From: Allostellaceae bacterium
GTDB lineage: Bacteria > Pseudomonadota > Alphaproteobacteria > ATCC43930 > CGMCC-115725
Assembly: GCA_025451725.1 (NCBI GenBank)
Contig: JANWJX010000023.1
Coordinates: 1 to 64,000 of the forward strand
Length of the DNA: 64,000 bases
Direction: 5' to 3'
Below the pieces are notes generated by a model. The model had not been told where the DNA came from and did not search any database. It saw nothing but the letters and a program-made list of their open reading frames with translations. Shown piece after piece: positions 11,407 to 21,739 of this stretch. Numbering within the stretch: the stretch's first letter is position 1; every line of letters starts with the position of its first letter. Made by a program: the position numbers and the translations under genes.

Positions 11407-11440
11407 AAAAAGGCGCCGAATCGGGTGCGATGTCGGCGCC
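11407..11440 (-). terminator. rho-independent terminator downstream of ssb
   Basis: An 8-bp perfect stem (GGCGCCGA at 11412-11419 with TCGGCGCC at 11433-11440) is followed on the minus strand by five T at 11407-11411. It lies about 107 bp after the ssb stop. A run of eight T on the plus strand (11449-11456) sits 8 nt beyond the other arm, so weak activity in both directions is possible. Confidence 0.7.
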
Positions 11441-11546
11441 GAAAAGTGTTTTTTTTATTCTTAGAAAACAGTCGTTTGTCGCGGGTGCTTAAACTGGAAT
11501 CTCGCCTCTTCTTTCCGCCAGTCGCGGCGCCGCGATTTGGCGCCCT

Positions 11547-12044
11547 CTAGAAAGGGATTTCGTCGTCGAGATCGGCGCCCCCGCCACCCCGCGATGCGCC
11601 GCTCCGGTTGCCGCCGGCGGCGCCGCCGCCGAAACCGCCGCCACCGCCCGAGGCCTCCGCTTCGGCATAATCGCCGCCGCCGCTTCCGCCGCCCCGGCTG
11701 TCGAGCATGGTGAGTTCGCCGCGGAAGCGTTGCAGCACCACTTCCGTGGTGTAGCGCTCCTGGCCTTCCTTGTCGGTCCATTTGCGCGTCTGAAGCGCGC
11801 CCTCGATATAGAGCTTGGCGCCTTTCTTGACGTATTTCTCGACCACGTCAGTCAGCCGGTCGTTGAAGATCACGATGCGGTGCCATTCCGTGCGTTCCTT
11901 GCGCTCGCCGGACGCCTTGTCCCGCCAGGTCTCCGAGGTCGCCAGCGTGAAATTCGCGATGCGCGTGCCGTCGTTGGTCGAGCGGATCTCCGGATCCTTG
12001 CCGACGTTGCCGATCAGAATGACTTTGTTGACGCTTCCGGCCAT
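11547..12044 (-). CDS. ssb: single-stranded DNA-binding protein
   Basis: A 165-residue SSB. The OB fold occupies about residues 1-112 (start MAGSVNKVILIGNVGKDPE, with the WRDKASGERKERTEWHRI segment). A Gly-rich disordered linker at about 118-158 follows, and the acidic tip DDEIPF that recruits repair and replication proteins closes the chain. It binds single-stranded DNA as a tetramer in replication, recombination and repair. GGGGAGC precedes the ATG. A LexA-type box lies 35 bp upstream, so damage induction is likely. Confidence 0.96.
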   Translation of the reverse strand: MAGSVNKVILIGNVGKDPEIRSTNDGTRIANFTLATSETWRDKASGERKERTEWHRIVIFNDRLTDVVEKYVKKGAKLYIEGALQTRKWTDKEGQERYTTEVVLQRFRGELTMLDSRGGGSGGGDYAEAEASGGGGGFGGGAAGGNRSGASRGGGGADLDDEIPF

Positions 12045-12078
12045 GCGGATGCTCCCCTTTTGACTTCGGTTAATATGA

Positions 12079-12093
12079 GAACAAATTTAGAAC
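12079..12093 (-). promoter_or_regulatory. LexA (SOS) box upstream of ssb
   Basis: GAAC-N7-GAAC (GTTC-N7-GTTC on the coding strand) matches the alphaproteobacterial LexA operator exactly. Its near edge is 35 bp from the ssb ATG, where a repressor would cover the promoter. The match and position are seen in the sequence; LexA binding is inferred. Confidence 0.72.
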
Positions 12094-12120
12094 GATGCAA
12101 GAAAAAAACTAAAAGGTTTG

Positions 12121-12254
12121 AACCGCCAAGGCACAAAGACGCCAAGAGATTCCCATAGCGGCGAAAGCCGGTATCCATCCTGTTGCAGTTCAGTGGACCC
12201 CGACTTTCGTCGGCGTGGCATCACGTTGCTTGGTGCCTTGGAATCTCGGTGGTT
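12121..12254. repeat. interspersed element with terminal inverted repeats, copy B
   Basis: About 134 bp, from AACCGCCAAGGCACAAAG to a degenerate right end closing in CTCGGTGGTT. The core holds a GGCGAAAGCCGG-type half and an ACCCCGACTTTCGTCGG hairpin, in the same order as copy C and inverted relative to copies D and E. It lies between the MFS 3' end (14 bp away) and the ssb promoter. Confidence 0.75.
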
Positions 12255-12268
12255 CATGTTTCTATTTT

Positions 12269-13654
12269 TTACCGATTCACCTCCTCGAGCCGCAGGCGCG
12301 TGACGCGCGGGCCGAAGCCGCCGATGGTGACGGCAACCACGGCCATGCACGCCGCGATCAGGACGAACACGCCGCTGACGCCGAACCGGCCGAGCGCGAA
12401 GGCGATGATGAACGCGGTGAAGATGGTGCTGAACCGGCTCCACGAATAGACGAAGCCGACCGCCTGCGCACGGATGCGCGTCGGGTAGAGCTCCGTCTGA
12501 TAGGCGTGGAAGGAGAATGACATCCAGTTATTCGCCAGCGTCACCAGGATCCCGCAGATCAGAATGCCGGCCGCGCCGCTCTGCTGCGAAAAGATCAGGC
12601 CGAAGATCGCGATGCAGATCGCGGCGATCGCAATCTGCGCCTTGCGCTCGAACTTGTCGGAGAGGCGCAGGAACAACAGCGGCCCGATCGGGTTCGCGAT
12701 CGCGATAATGAAGGTGTAGAGCAGCGAACGGGTCATATCGATGCCTTGCGAGATCAGGAATTGCGGCACCCAGCTTGCGAAGCCGTAATAGCCGACGGTC
12801 TGGAACAGATTGAAGATTACCAGGATGATCGTGCGGTTGAGATAAGGCGGCCGCCAGATTTCGAACCACGAGCCCTGTACCATTGCCGTCTCGCCCGCGA
12901 TGACTTGCGGCGGCGGCAGCGGCTTCCCGGTCTCGGCGGCGGCGCGCGTCTCGAGGTCCGACATAATGCGGTCGGCTTCCTCGGCGCGGCTATGCTGCGC
13001 CAGCCAGCGCGGCGATTCCGGCAGGCCAAGCCGGATCCACCAGATGAACACCGCCCCGGTCGCGCCGATCAGCACCACGATGCGCCAGCCGTCGAAACCG
13101 CCGACATGGATCGGCACCAGGAGGTACGACAGCAGCGCCACCACCGGCACCGCCAGGAACATGACGAACTGGTTGTAGGCGAAGGCCGCGCCGCGCCGGT
13201 CCTTCGGCACCAGTTCAGAGACATAGGCGTCGCTGTTGACGAACTCGACGCCGATTCCGACCGACGCGATGAAGCGCCACAGCAACAGGCCGGTCGCGGT
13301 GTGCTGGAACGCCATCACCACGGTGGCGATCGAGTACCACAGCAGCGCGAAGGTGAAGATCGAGCGGCGGCCGAACCGGTCGGACAGCGGCGTGAACAGC
13401 AGCGTGCCGACGAACATGCCCGCGAACAGCGCCGAGACGAACGCCGCAATACCGTTGAGGCCAAAAAACATGCTGCCGGCGCCGCCGAAAATGCCCGATT
13501 TCGCCAAGCCCGGCGCGACATAAGCCGTGAAGAAAATATCGTAGAACTCGAAACAGCCGCCGAGTGAGATCAGCGTCACCAGCCGCCGAACGCTGGACGA
13601 ATTCGGCAGGCGGTCGAGCCTCGCGGCGACCGTCGCGGCGGACGCTGTGGCCAT
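12269..13654 (-). CDS. MFS transporter, metabolite:H+ symporter type
   Basis: A 461-residue inner-membrane transporter with twelve predicted helices. The loop 2-3 signature is PLSDRFGRRSIF. An acidic charged GGCFEFYDIFF motif lies in helix 1, and VPKDRRGAAFAYNQF marks the loop 4-5 region. These are typical of the sugar/aromatic acid/carboxylate symporter branch (MHS/AAHS-like) of the major facilitator superfamily. A long cytoplasmic loop spans about residues 215-255. The substrate cannot be read. It is flanked by the ssb region and a divergent glycosyltransferase 29 bp away. Confidence 0.83.
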   Translation of the reverse strand: MATASAATVAARLDRLPNSSSVRRLVTLISLGGCFEFYDIFFTAYVAPGLAKSGIFGGAGSMFFGLNGIAAFVSALFAGMFVGTLLFTPLSDRFGRRSIFTFALLWYSIATVVMAFQHTATGLLLWRFIASVGIGVEFVNSDAYVSELVPKDRRGAAFAYNQFVMFLAVPVVALLSYLLVPIHVGGFDGWRIVVLIGATGAVFIWWIRLGLPESPRWLAQHSRAEEADRIMSDLETRAAAETGKPLPPPQVIAGETAMVQGSWFEIWRPPYLNRTIILVIFNLFQTVGYYGFASWVPQFLISQGIDMTRSLLYTFIIAIANPIGPLLFLRLSDKFERKAQIAIAAICIAIFGLIFSQQSGAAGILICGILVTLANNWMSFSFHAYQTELYPTRIRAQAVGFVYSWSRFSTIFTAFIIAFALGRFGVSGVFVLIAACMAVVAVTIGGFGPRVTRLRLEEVNR

Positions 13655-13683
13655 GAATCCCCCCTAACGTTTTTTCTCCGGTC

Positions 13684-14889
13684 GTGAAAAGATTGAACCA
13701 TCACGGCGCCGCGACACCAAGGGAAAACGGAGGGTCGCCAGGGAGGGTCGTTATTCGCGCGGCTTTCATCGGTTCAGGAAATCTGCACGACATGACGTTC
13801 GCGTCGGGCTCGCCGTTTTTCATGCGCCGCGCTCTCGAGCGGCGTGTCGAGCCCGCGCTCGTTATCGACGATCCCTGGCCCCGCTGGTTCCTTGGCGCAA
13901 AGAGCCTCGCGACGACCGCGACCGTCGGACGGTTTCATGCCGATTGGTCGCCGCGCCTGACCGCGTTGGCGGGCGCGCGGACGGTGGCGCGGGTGCGCGC
14001 GGCCAGGCCGGACATCGTGTTCGCGCTCATGGCCAGTCCGCTGGCGCATCTTCTGGTCGACGAGTTTCGCGTCGTCCACGCATCCGATACGACGCTCCAC
14101 GCCATGTTCGGTTATTACAATTCCTTCGACAAATTCTCGGCATCGACCCGTCGCGGCGGCGAGATCATCGAGGCCAAGGTCCTTCGCGGAGCGTTTCTGT
14201 CGGTATTTGCGTCGGACTGGGCACGCCAATCGGCAATCCGCGACTACGGCGTGCCGCCGGCAGTGGCGCATGACTTCGCCTGGGGCGCCAACGTGGACAA
14301 TGTCCGCGGCGCGGCGCGCAAACTTCCCGCCGGCGAACTGCGGTTTTTGTTCAACGGCGTCGATTGGAAACGGAAGGGGGGCGCGATCGCCGTCTCGACG
14401 ATCGCGGAGCTTACGCGGCGCGGCATCCCGGCACGGCTCGACGTCATCGGCCGCACCGACGCTGTCATGAGGGGCGCGCCGACACCCGCCAACGTCACCT
14501 TCCACGGCTTTATCGGCAAGACGACCGAGACCGGCGCGAGCAAATTCAATCGCCTTTACGCCGACGCAACCTTTTTCTTGTTGCCGACCCAGGCGGAATG
14601 TTTCGGCATCTCCTTCGCGGAAGCGGCGCACCACGGCCTGCCATGCATCGGTACCGCGACGGGCGGCGTGCCGGCGGCCGTCCGGCACGGCGTTACCGGC
14701 CTGCTTTTGCCGCCGGGTGCGCCCGCCGCGGCTTATGCCGACGCCATCATGGAATTGACATCGTCGCCGCCCGCCTATGAAGCGATGTCGCGCGCGGCGC
14801 TGGCCGACGCGGCGGCGCGGCTGAACTGGGATACCTGGGCGGAAAAGGTGGCCACCGCCGTTTCCCACCGCTTGTCAGGAGGGGCCTGA
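13684..14889 (+). CDS. glycosyltransferase family 4 (GT-B fold)
   Basis: Up to 401 residues. The C-terminal half is a GT4 nucleotide-sugar domain with the E-x7-E motif in ECFGISFAE and the following HHGLPCIGTATGGVP loop. FLFNGVDWKRKGG marks the donor-domain entry. It probably adds a sugar to a glycan or lipid at the inner face of the membrane; donor and acceptor are unknown. The start is uncertain. The GTG at 13684 lacks a binding site, a GGGAGG at 13741-13746 faces only an ATT at 13753, and the next ATG is at 13792. It stands alone, not in a polysaccharide cluster. Confidence 0.8.
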   Translation: MKRLNHHGAATPRENGGSPGRVVIRAAFIGSGNLHDMTFASGSPFFMRRALERRVEPALVIDDPWPRWFLGAKSLATTATVGRFHADWSPRLTALAGARTVARVRAARPDIVFALMASPLAHLLVDEFRVVHASDTTLHAMFGYYNSFDKFSASTRRGGEIIEAKVLRGAFLSVFASDWARQSAIRDYGVPPAVAHDFAWGANVDNVRGAARKLPAGELRFLFNGVDWKRKGGAIAVSTIAELTRRGIPARLDVIGRTDAVMRGAPTPANVTFHGFIGKTTETGASKFNRLYADATFFLLPTQAECFGISFAEAAHHGLPCIGTATGGVPAAVRHGVTGLLLPPGAPAAAYADAIMELTSSPPAYEAMSRAALADAAARLNWDTWAEKVATAVSHRLSGGA

Positions 14890-14910
14890 CGCCGCCCTTT
14901 TCGCGCTAGC

Positions 14911-14937
14911 TTATCCACAGGCGCCTGACCATATAAT
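14911..14937 (+). promoter_or_regulatory. probable uvrA promoter
   Basis: A consensus TATAAT at 14932-14937 lies 25 bp before the uvrA ATG, with a weak TTATCC at 14911-14916 as a possible -35. No GAAC-N7-GAAC box is found in the 73-bp gap, unlike ssb. Confidence 0.4.
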
Positions 14938-14962
14938 GCCCTTCTCCAAGAGCTAGTGGGAC

Positions 14963-17821
<2,859 letters not shown>

Positions 17822-17851
17822 CTCTCCCATTAGCTATTGAGGAGCGAAAGC

Positions 17852-18250
17852 ATGAGGACTGCCATAGTTGCGATCGTGGCCGCCGTTCTTGGAATCCTAA
17901 TTGTTCCTCATCTGTCGTCGCTAATCGCTACCGAACTAGAAGCGGCGGACATGCCTCATGGTTGGCGTTGCGAACTCGGACAGCCAGTATCTCTCGGTGA
18001 TCGCCCGATGAGCGAAGGTCTCGCAAGGATTCTAGGTCAACAATGCGCGGACAAATTACGCCGTGACGGAGAAATCTCGCGCTTTCGAAAAGCTAACGGT
18101 GCGGTCGTTTCATATTTAGTAGGGTCTATCGGCGGATTATTCGATCCGATAAATCTCATTCTAACTTGCCTTGTCGCCTTAGGAATTTTTTTGGGATTGA
18201 AGCGAATCATTCTGTCTCGCAAGTTACGGGTAACATCGCAGCAAGCGTAG
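17852..18250 (+). CDS. small membrane protein, function unknown
   Basis: A 132-residue protein I do not recognise. One hydrophobic helix spans about residues 4-28 (TAIVAIVAAVLGILIV) and a second about 88-113 (LILTCLVALGIFLGL). A polar 55-residue loop with two Cys lies between, and the tail is basic. It could be a two-pass inner-membrane protein with the loop outside. GAGGAG sits 7 nt before the ATG, a good ribosome binding site, so it is probably expressed. Codon use is visibly more A+T-rich than in uvrA 30 bp upstream, and a repeat nest follows, both hints of recent acquisition. Confidence 0.6.
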   Translation: MRTAIVAIVAAVLGILIVPHLSSLIATELEAADMPHGWRCELGQPVSLGDRPMSEGLARILGQQCADKLRRDGEISRFRKANGAVVSYLVGSIGGLFDPINLILTCLVALGIFLGLKRIILSRKLRVTSQQA

Positions 18251-18285
18251 GGCGGATAGGCTACGCGCAACCTGCTCACCCGATT

Positions 18286-18390
18286 AACCGTCAAGGCGCA
18301 AAGACGCCAAGCAACAAATTCCATACCGGCGAAAGCCGGTATCCATGGAGCAGCGGCACGATGGACCCCGACTTTCGTCGGGGTGGTGGT
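18286..18390. repeat. interspersed element, copy C (right end missing)
   Basis: Begins with AACCGTCAAGGCGCAAAG and contains the CATACCGGCGAAAGCCGGTA hairpin and then the ACCCCGACTTTCGTCGGGGT hairpin, in the order seen in copy B. No right-hand inverted repeat is found before copy D, so the copy looks truncated near 18390. Confidence 0.68.
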
Positions 18391-18543
18391 GCGTCCCTCG
18401 ACAGGCGCCTTCGGCGCCAGCTCGGGATGAGGCGAGATTTTTCGATGTTGGGTGCATGATCCGTTTCTTATCAACCTCATCCCGGGCGCGAGCGAGCAGC
18501 TAGCGTAGAGCCGAAAAGCGAAGCGTGATCCCCCAGCCCGTCT

Positions 18544-18683
18544 AACCGCCAAGCCGCAAAGACGCCAAGAAGAATAGCGTCACCACCCCGACGAAAGTCG
18601 GGGTCCATCGCGCCGCTGCACAATGGATACCGGCTTTCGCCGGTATGGGAAGTTTTTCTTGGCGTCTTGGCGCCTTGGCGGTT
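18544..18683. repeat. interspersed element with terminal inverted repeats, copy D
   Basis: The best preserved copy at 140 bp. The terminal repeats are about 28 bp and match at 26 positions when inverted (left starts AACCGCCAAGCCGC, right ends GCGCCTTGGCGGTT). The two inner hairpins, CCCCGACGAAAGTCGGGG and ATACCGGCTTTCGCCGGTAT, are in the reverse order and orientation to copies B and C. The whole unit is therefore inverted. Confidence 0.8.
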
Positions 18684-18957
18684 CAATTTTTCTGGCACCT
18701 CGGCCCGATTTCTCCGCACAAAGCCCCCACCCGAAAACGCGATGCGTTTTCTTCCCTCCCCCGCAGGCGGGGGAGGGTTGGGAGGGGGCTGCCACTGGTA
18801 ATCGTAGGGCGGGTAAGCGCAGCGCAATCGGCCTTCCGAATTGCCCGGCACCGACGGCGGATTGACATCCGCCCCGCATCGTCGCGAAGCGGGGCGGGCG
18901 TTCCGACAAGAACTCTACGTCGCCGGAATGCTCACGTTCCGCACACTTAAATTCCGG

Positions 18958-19206
18958 CTAAAAGTAGTTCCGGTTGCCGTAATGCTTCGCCTCGGCGGGT
19001 CCGAGCCGGCCCATGTCATTGGTCGGTGCCGAGCCGCGAACGACGGTCGCAGCGGCGGTAGCCTCCGGCGCGGCCGTTTGCGCCTGGGCTGCGGCGGTAC
19101 CGAGGGCCACCAACCCGGTCGCGAACACGGCGACGCGGAACAACGTGCTCGCATTGCGTGTCTTTGTCGAACGGGTCGGGTTTTCGGTCGCGTCTTGCGC
19201 GTTCAT
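18958..19206 (-). CDS. small exported protein behind Fur-like boxes, function unknown
   Basis: An 82-residue protein with a polar N-terminal stretch of about 20 residues. A hydrophobic signal (LFRVAVFATGLVALG) ends in AAAQAQ, giving a mature chain of about 38 residues. The mature part is Ala/Thr-rich and ends GPAEAKHYGNRNYF. No family is recognised. GGAG lies 8-11 nt before the ATG at 19204-19206. Two Fur-like operators lie 30-90 bp upstream, so iron- or manganese-responsive expression is inferred. A role in metal handling is possible but not shown by any motif. Confidence 0.6.
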   Translation of the reverse strand: MNAQDATENPTRSTKTRNASTLFRVAVFATGLVALGTAAAQAQTAAPEATAAATVVRGSAPTNDMGRLGPAEAKHYGNRNYF

Positions 19207-19236
19207 GGCGTTTCTCCAAAAAATTTGAAATATAAT

Positions 19237-19255
19237 TTGAATGATTATCATCCAA
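19237..19255. promoter_or_regulatory. Fur-like box 1
   Basis: The core AATGATTATCAT matches positions 4-15 of the classical 19-bp Fur box and is palindromic around its centre. Overall agreement is 12 of 19. It lies about 35-50 bp before the start of the small exported protein, in a markedly A+T-rich stretch. Confidence 0.5.
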
Positions 19256-19272
19256 ATCAACAGGACAGGTGG

Positions 19273-19291
19273 GACTATTATTATCATTATT
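19273..19291. promoter_or_regulatory. Fur-like box 2
   Basis: GACTATTATTATCATTATT agrees with the classical Fur box at 15 of 19 positions, including an unbroken TTATCATTAT. It is 36 bp from box 1, centre to centre. The pair could control the small gene to the left and possibly the MetE-like gene to the right, whose start is 235 bp away. Confidence 0.5.
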
Positions 19292-19295
19292 CAAG

Positions 19296-19526
19296 TCGTT
19301 AAATAAATAATTCGCACGGCAGCAAATTAATCGGCTCTATTTCCATGTATTTTTGAAAATCGGCAATAAACTTGAGTATTTATACCCAGCGGCTGCTCAT
19401 GGCGTTCCGGCGGGCGGCGGGAAGGGCGCCGATCCTTGCGGGCATGGCGCCTATTTTGATAGCGTTGAGCAAACCAGAACGATCGCGCCGCGAAGCGCGG
19501 CGCTCATAGCCAATCGGGAGGACACG
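19296..19526. other. upstream region of the MetE-like gene
   Basis: Together with the Fur boxes this forms a 320-bp gap between divergent genes. It is A+T-rich to about 19385, then G+C-rich. It holds one short perfect hairpin, GCGCCGC/GCGGCGC at 19485-19503, 24 bp before the MetE-like ATG. No S-box, SAM or cobalamin riboswitch motif was recognised. Confidence 0.5.
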
Positions 19527-20771
19527 ATGGCGAACAAGATTCTCACCACCCATGTCGGCAGTCTGCCGCGGCCGCAGAAGCTGCTCGACGTCGCCCAGAA
19601 GCGCACGCTGGGCCAGGCGTTCGACCGGGCGGCGTTCGACCGCGAAATGAAGGACGCCGTCGCCGACGTCGTCCGTCACCAGAAAGATGTCGGAATCGAC
19701 CTCATCAATGACGGCGAGGTCGGCCACACGGTGGGCTGGGCCTACGATTACGGCGCCTGGTGGACCTATGTGGTGCAGCGGCTAGGCGGCGTCGAAGCGA
19801 AGAACGTTTCGCTGTGGGCGACGACCTTGTCGGCCCACATCAAGACGCCGATGGCGCCCAAGGATTTCGTCGTCGGCAATTGGACCGACCGCCGGGACAT
19901 GGGGCGATTTCAGGACGCCTATATGGACCCGCAATCGGGCTGCGCGCTCCCCGAGCAATTCATGACCAACCACAGCCCCGCGGCGATCGGCCCGATCACG
20001 TACAAAGGGCAAGAGGCGATCAAACGCGACATCGACAATTTCAAGGCCGGCCTCAAGGCGGCGGGGCTCGGCACCGAAGGCGCGTGGATGAACGCGATCG
20101 CGCCGGCGAGCTGCGCGCGCATGCCCAACGAGCATTACAAGACCGAGGAAGAGCTGCTCTACGCCTGTGCCGACGCGATGCGCGAGGAATACAAGGCGAT
20201 CGTCGATGCCGGCCTGATCGTGCAGCTCGACGATCCCGCGATCGGCGAGAATTGGGATCAGCAGAAGGACGAACCCAGCATCGAAGGCTATCGCCGTTAC
20301 ACCCGCATGCAGATCGACGCGCTCAACCATTCGATCAAGGGCCTGCCCTCCGACAAGGTGCGGTTCCATCTGTGCTGGGGCAGTTGGCACGGGCCGCACA
20401 CCACCGACATTCCGATGAAGCACATCGTCGACCTGATGCTGGCGGTGAATTGCGACTATTACTCGTTCGAGGCGGCGAACGTGCGCCACGAGCACGAATG
20501 GAAGATCTGGAAGGACGTGAAGCTGCCCGCCGGCAAGAAAATCCTGCCCGGCGTGGTGACGCATTCGACCAATCTGATCGAGGACCCGGAACTGGTCGCC
20601 GACCGCATCTGCCAATTCGCCGACGTGGTTGGCCGCGACGCCGTCATCGCCTCGACCGATTGCGGCCTGGGTGGCCGCGTCCATCCGCAGATCGCCTGGG
20701 CCAAGCTCAAGGCGCTGTCGGACGGCGCGGCGCTCGCGACAAAGCGCCTGTGGCAGAAGAAGGCGGCGTAA
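19527..20771 (+). CDS. cobalamin-independent methionine synthase C-domain family protein
   Basis: A 414-residue protein matching only the C-terminal, catalytic half of MetE, as in the short MetE-like/epoxyalkane:CoM transferase families. All four zinc ligands are present: His281 and Cys283 in FHLCWG, Glu315 in SFEAAN and Cys379 in STDCGLG. The N-terminus TTHVGSLPRP is typical. It probably transfers a methyl or alkyl group to a thiol bound at zinc. True methionine synthesis is doubtful without the N-domain. GGGAGG precedes the ATG at 19527; an upstream ATG at 19353 lacks a binding site and adds unrelated sequence. Confidence 0.83.
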   Translation: MANKILTTHVGSLPRPQKLLDVAQKRTLGQAFDRAAFDREMKDAVADVVRHQKDVGIDLINDGEVGHTVGWAYDYGAWWTYVVQRLGGVEAKNVSLWATTLSAHIKTPMAPKDFVVGNWTDRRDMGRFQDAYMDPQSGCALPEQFMTNHSPAAIGPITYKGQEAIKRDIDNFKAGLKAAGLGTEGAWMNAIAPASCARMPNEHYKTEEELLYACADAMREEYKAIVDAGLIVQLDDPAIGENWDQQKDEPSIEGYRRYTRMQIDALNHSIKGLPSDKVRFHLCWGSWHGPHTTDIPMKHIVDLMLAVNCDYYSFEAANVRHEHEWKIWKDVKLPAGKKILPGVVTHSTNLIEDPELVADRICQFADVVGRDAVIASTDCGLGGRVHPQIAWAKLKALSDGAALATKRLWQKKAA

Positions 20772-20784
20772 TCTTTCGTTCGTT

Positions 20785-20931
20785 AACCGCCAAGACGCCA
20801 AGGCGCCAAGAAATAGGAATTTGCACCTCCCCGACGAAAGTCGGGGTCCATCGACGTATGGCTCCGTGGATACCGGTTTTCGCCGGTATGGAAGATTTTG
20901 TGGTACTTGGTGTCTTGGTGTCCTGGTGGTT
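20785..20931. repeat. interspersed element with terminal inverted repeats, copy E
   Basis: About 147 bp, from AACCGCCAAGACGCCAAGG to a right end closing in TGTCCTGGTGGTT. The inner hairpins CCCCGACGAAAGTCGGGG and ATACCGGTTTTCGCCGGTAT are in the order of copy D. It begins 13 bp after the MetE-like stop and ends 16 bp before the lipocalin-like start, so it supplies nearly all the space between the two genes. Confidence 0.78.
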
Positions 20932-20947
20932 CAAAATTGGCGGATAG

Positions 20948-21382
20948 ATGATGACCGACAGCAACAATCCCCTCGGCGTCTGGACGCTGGTGTCGATGCA
21001 ATTCGTCTTCGACGACACCGGCGAGCGCGTCGATGTTTATGGCGCGCATCCCGACGGCGTCATCGTGCTGACGCCGGAAGGACACATGATCGGGATCATC
21101 ACGACCGGCGCCAAGGCGCAGCGCGCCGACCCCGACACGGCAACGCTGTTCCGCAACATGCTCGCTTATTCCGGCCCTTATCGCATCGAGGGCGACAAAT
21201 TCATCACCAACGTGGACATCGCCTGGCACCCGTCCTGGGTCGGCACCGAGCAAGTCCGTTTTTTCCGTGTCGAGGGCGACCGCCTGTTCATCACCACGCC
21301 GCCGCAGACCCTGCCCCGCTACGACGCGCGCCTCGGACACGCCGTGCTCGAATGGCGGCGAAACCCTGTCACTCGACGCTGA
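20948..21382 (+). CDS. lipocalin-like domain protein
   Basis: A 144-residue single-domain protein resembling the lipocalin-like family (PF13924 type). It begins GVWTLVSMQFVFDDTGERVD, then has a DGVIVLTPEGHMIGII strand pair, and the later GPYRIEGDKFITNVDIAWHPSW and GDRLFITTPP strands. Such proteins are small cytoplasmic beta barrels thought to bind hydrophobic ligands. No signal peptide is present. Two ATG codons in tandem (20948, 20951) are equally good starts. Its last 14 bp overlap the end of the convergent small gene on the minus strand. Confidence 0.78.
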   Translation: MMTDSNNPLGVWTLVSMQFVFDDTGERVDVYGAHPDGVIVLTPEGHMIGIITTGAKAQRADPDTATLFRNMLAYSGPYRIEGDKFITNVDIAWHPSWVGTEQVRFFRVEGDRLFITTPPQTLPRYDARLGHAVLEWRRNPVTRR

Positions 21383-21734
21383 ACTGCGTCGCCAGCATCC
21401 CGGAGCGGTCGCCGGCGGCGCACGTCACGCGAACGCCGCGCGCGCCGATGGGATGCCGCCCGGACAGCACCCGCCATCGCCACGACGCGGTGCCATCACT
21501 CGCCGCCGTCACCGGCGGAAGCACAATGGTGTAGTCGTTGCTGAAATGGCCTTGCCGGCTGCCCTGGCAGGTCGCGCCGGGCGCGGTCCGGACCGTCAGA
21601 GTCACGACGCCGCCGGGATGGACCGGGCTGGCGATGGCGACGAGCGTCACCGTCAAATCCGTGGCCCCGGCCGAGACGGAACCTGTCGCGATCAACGATC
21701 CGAACGCCAGCGGCAATAGGAATCTCATCGCCAT
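21369..21734 (-). CDS. small exported protein, function unknown
   Basis: A 121-residue protein with a signal peptide (MRFLLPLAFGSLIATGSVSAG) and a beta-rich mature domain containing two Cys (ATCQGS and VTCAAGD), perhaps a disulfide. It has the look of a small immunoglobulin-like or surface-associated fold, with TVRTAPGATC and SWRWRVLSGRHPIG. No family is assigned with confidence. AAGGAG overlaps the 3' end of the carbonic anhydrase gene 5 bp upstream, so the two genes are probably one operon. Start at 21734, with a second ATG two codons later. Confidence 0.62.
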   Translation of the reverse strand: MAMRFLLPLAFGSLIATGSVSAGATDLTVTLVAIASPVHPGGVVTLTVRTAPGATCQGSRQGHFSNDYTIVLPPVTAASDGTASWRWRVLSGRHPIGARGVRVTCAAGDRSGMLATQFSVE

Positions 21735-21739
21735 CGGAA

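Larger units (their letters stand above)
18251..18957. repeat. repeat nest with no gene
   Basis: About 700 bp without a credible reading frame, made largely of short palindromic repeats. In order they are: a GTAGGGCGGAT-type sequence at 18248-18258; element copy C from 18286; a GGCGCCTTCGGCGCC palindrome at 18403-18417; element copy D at 18544-18683; a CCTCCCCCGCAGGCGGGGGAGG palindrome around 18756-18777; a second GTAGGGCGGGTAAGCG-type sequence near 18804; and a CGCCCCGC/GCGGGGCG hairpin around 18871-18897. It separates the orphan gene from the Fur-box gene. Confidence 0.7.

Noticed and set aside
18866-19302. Plus-strand frames opposite the small exported protein
   Set aside because: They cross repeat palindromes and the A+T-rich operator region, and lack a ribosome binding site; the minus-strand gene has a binding site and signal peptide.
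19296-19526. SAM or cobalamin riboswitch in front of the MetE-like gene
   Set aside because: No conserved riboswitch core was found; only one short hairpin is present.
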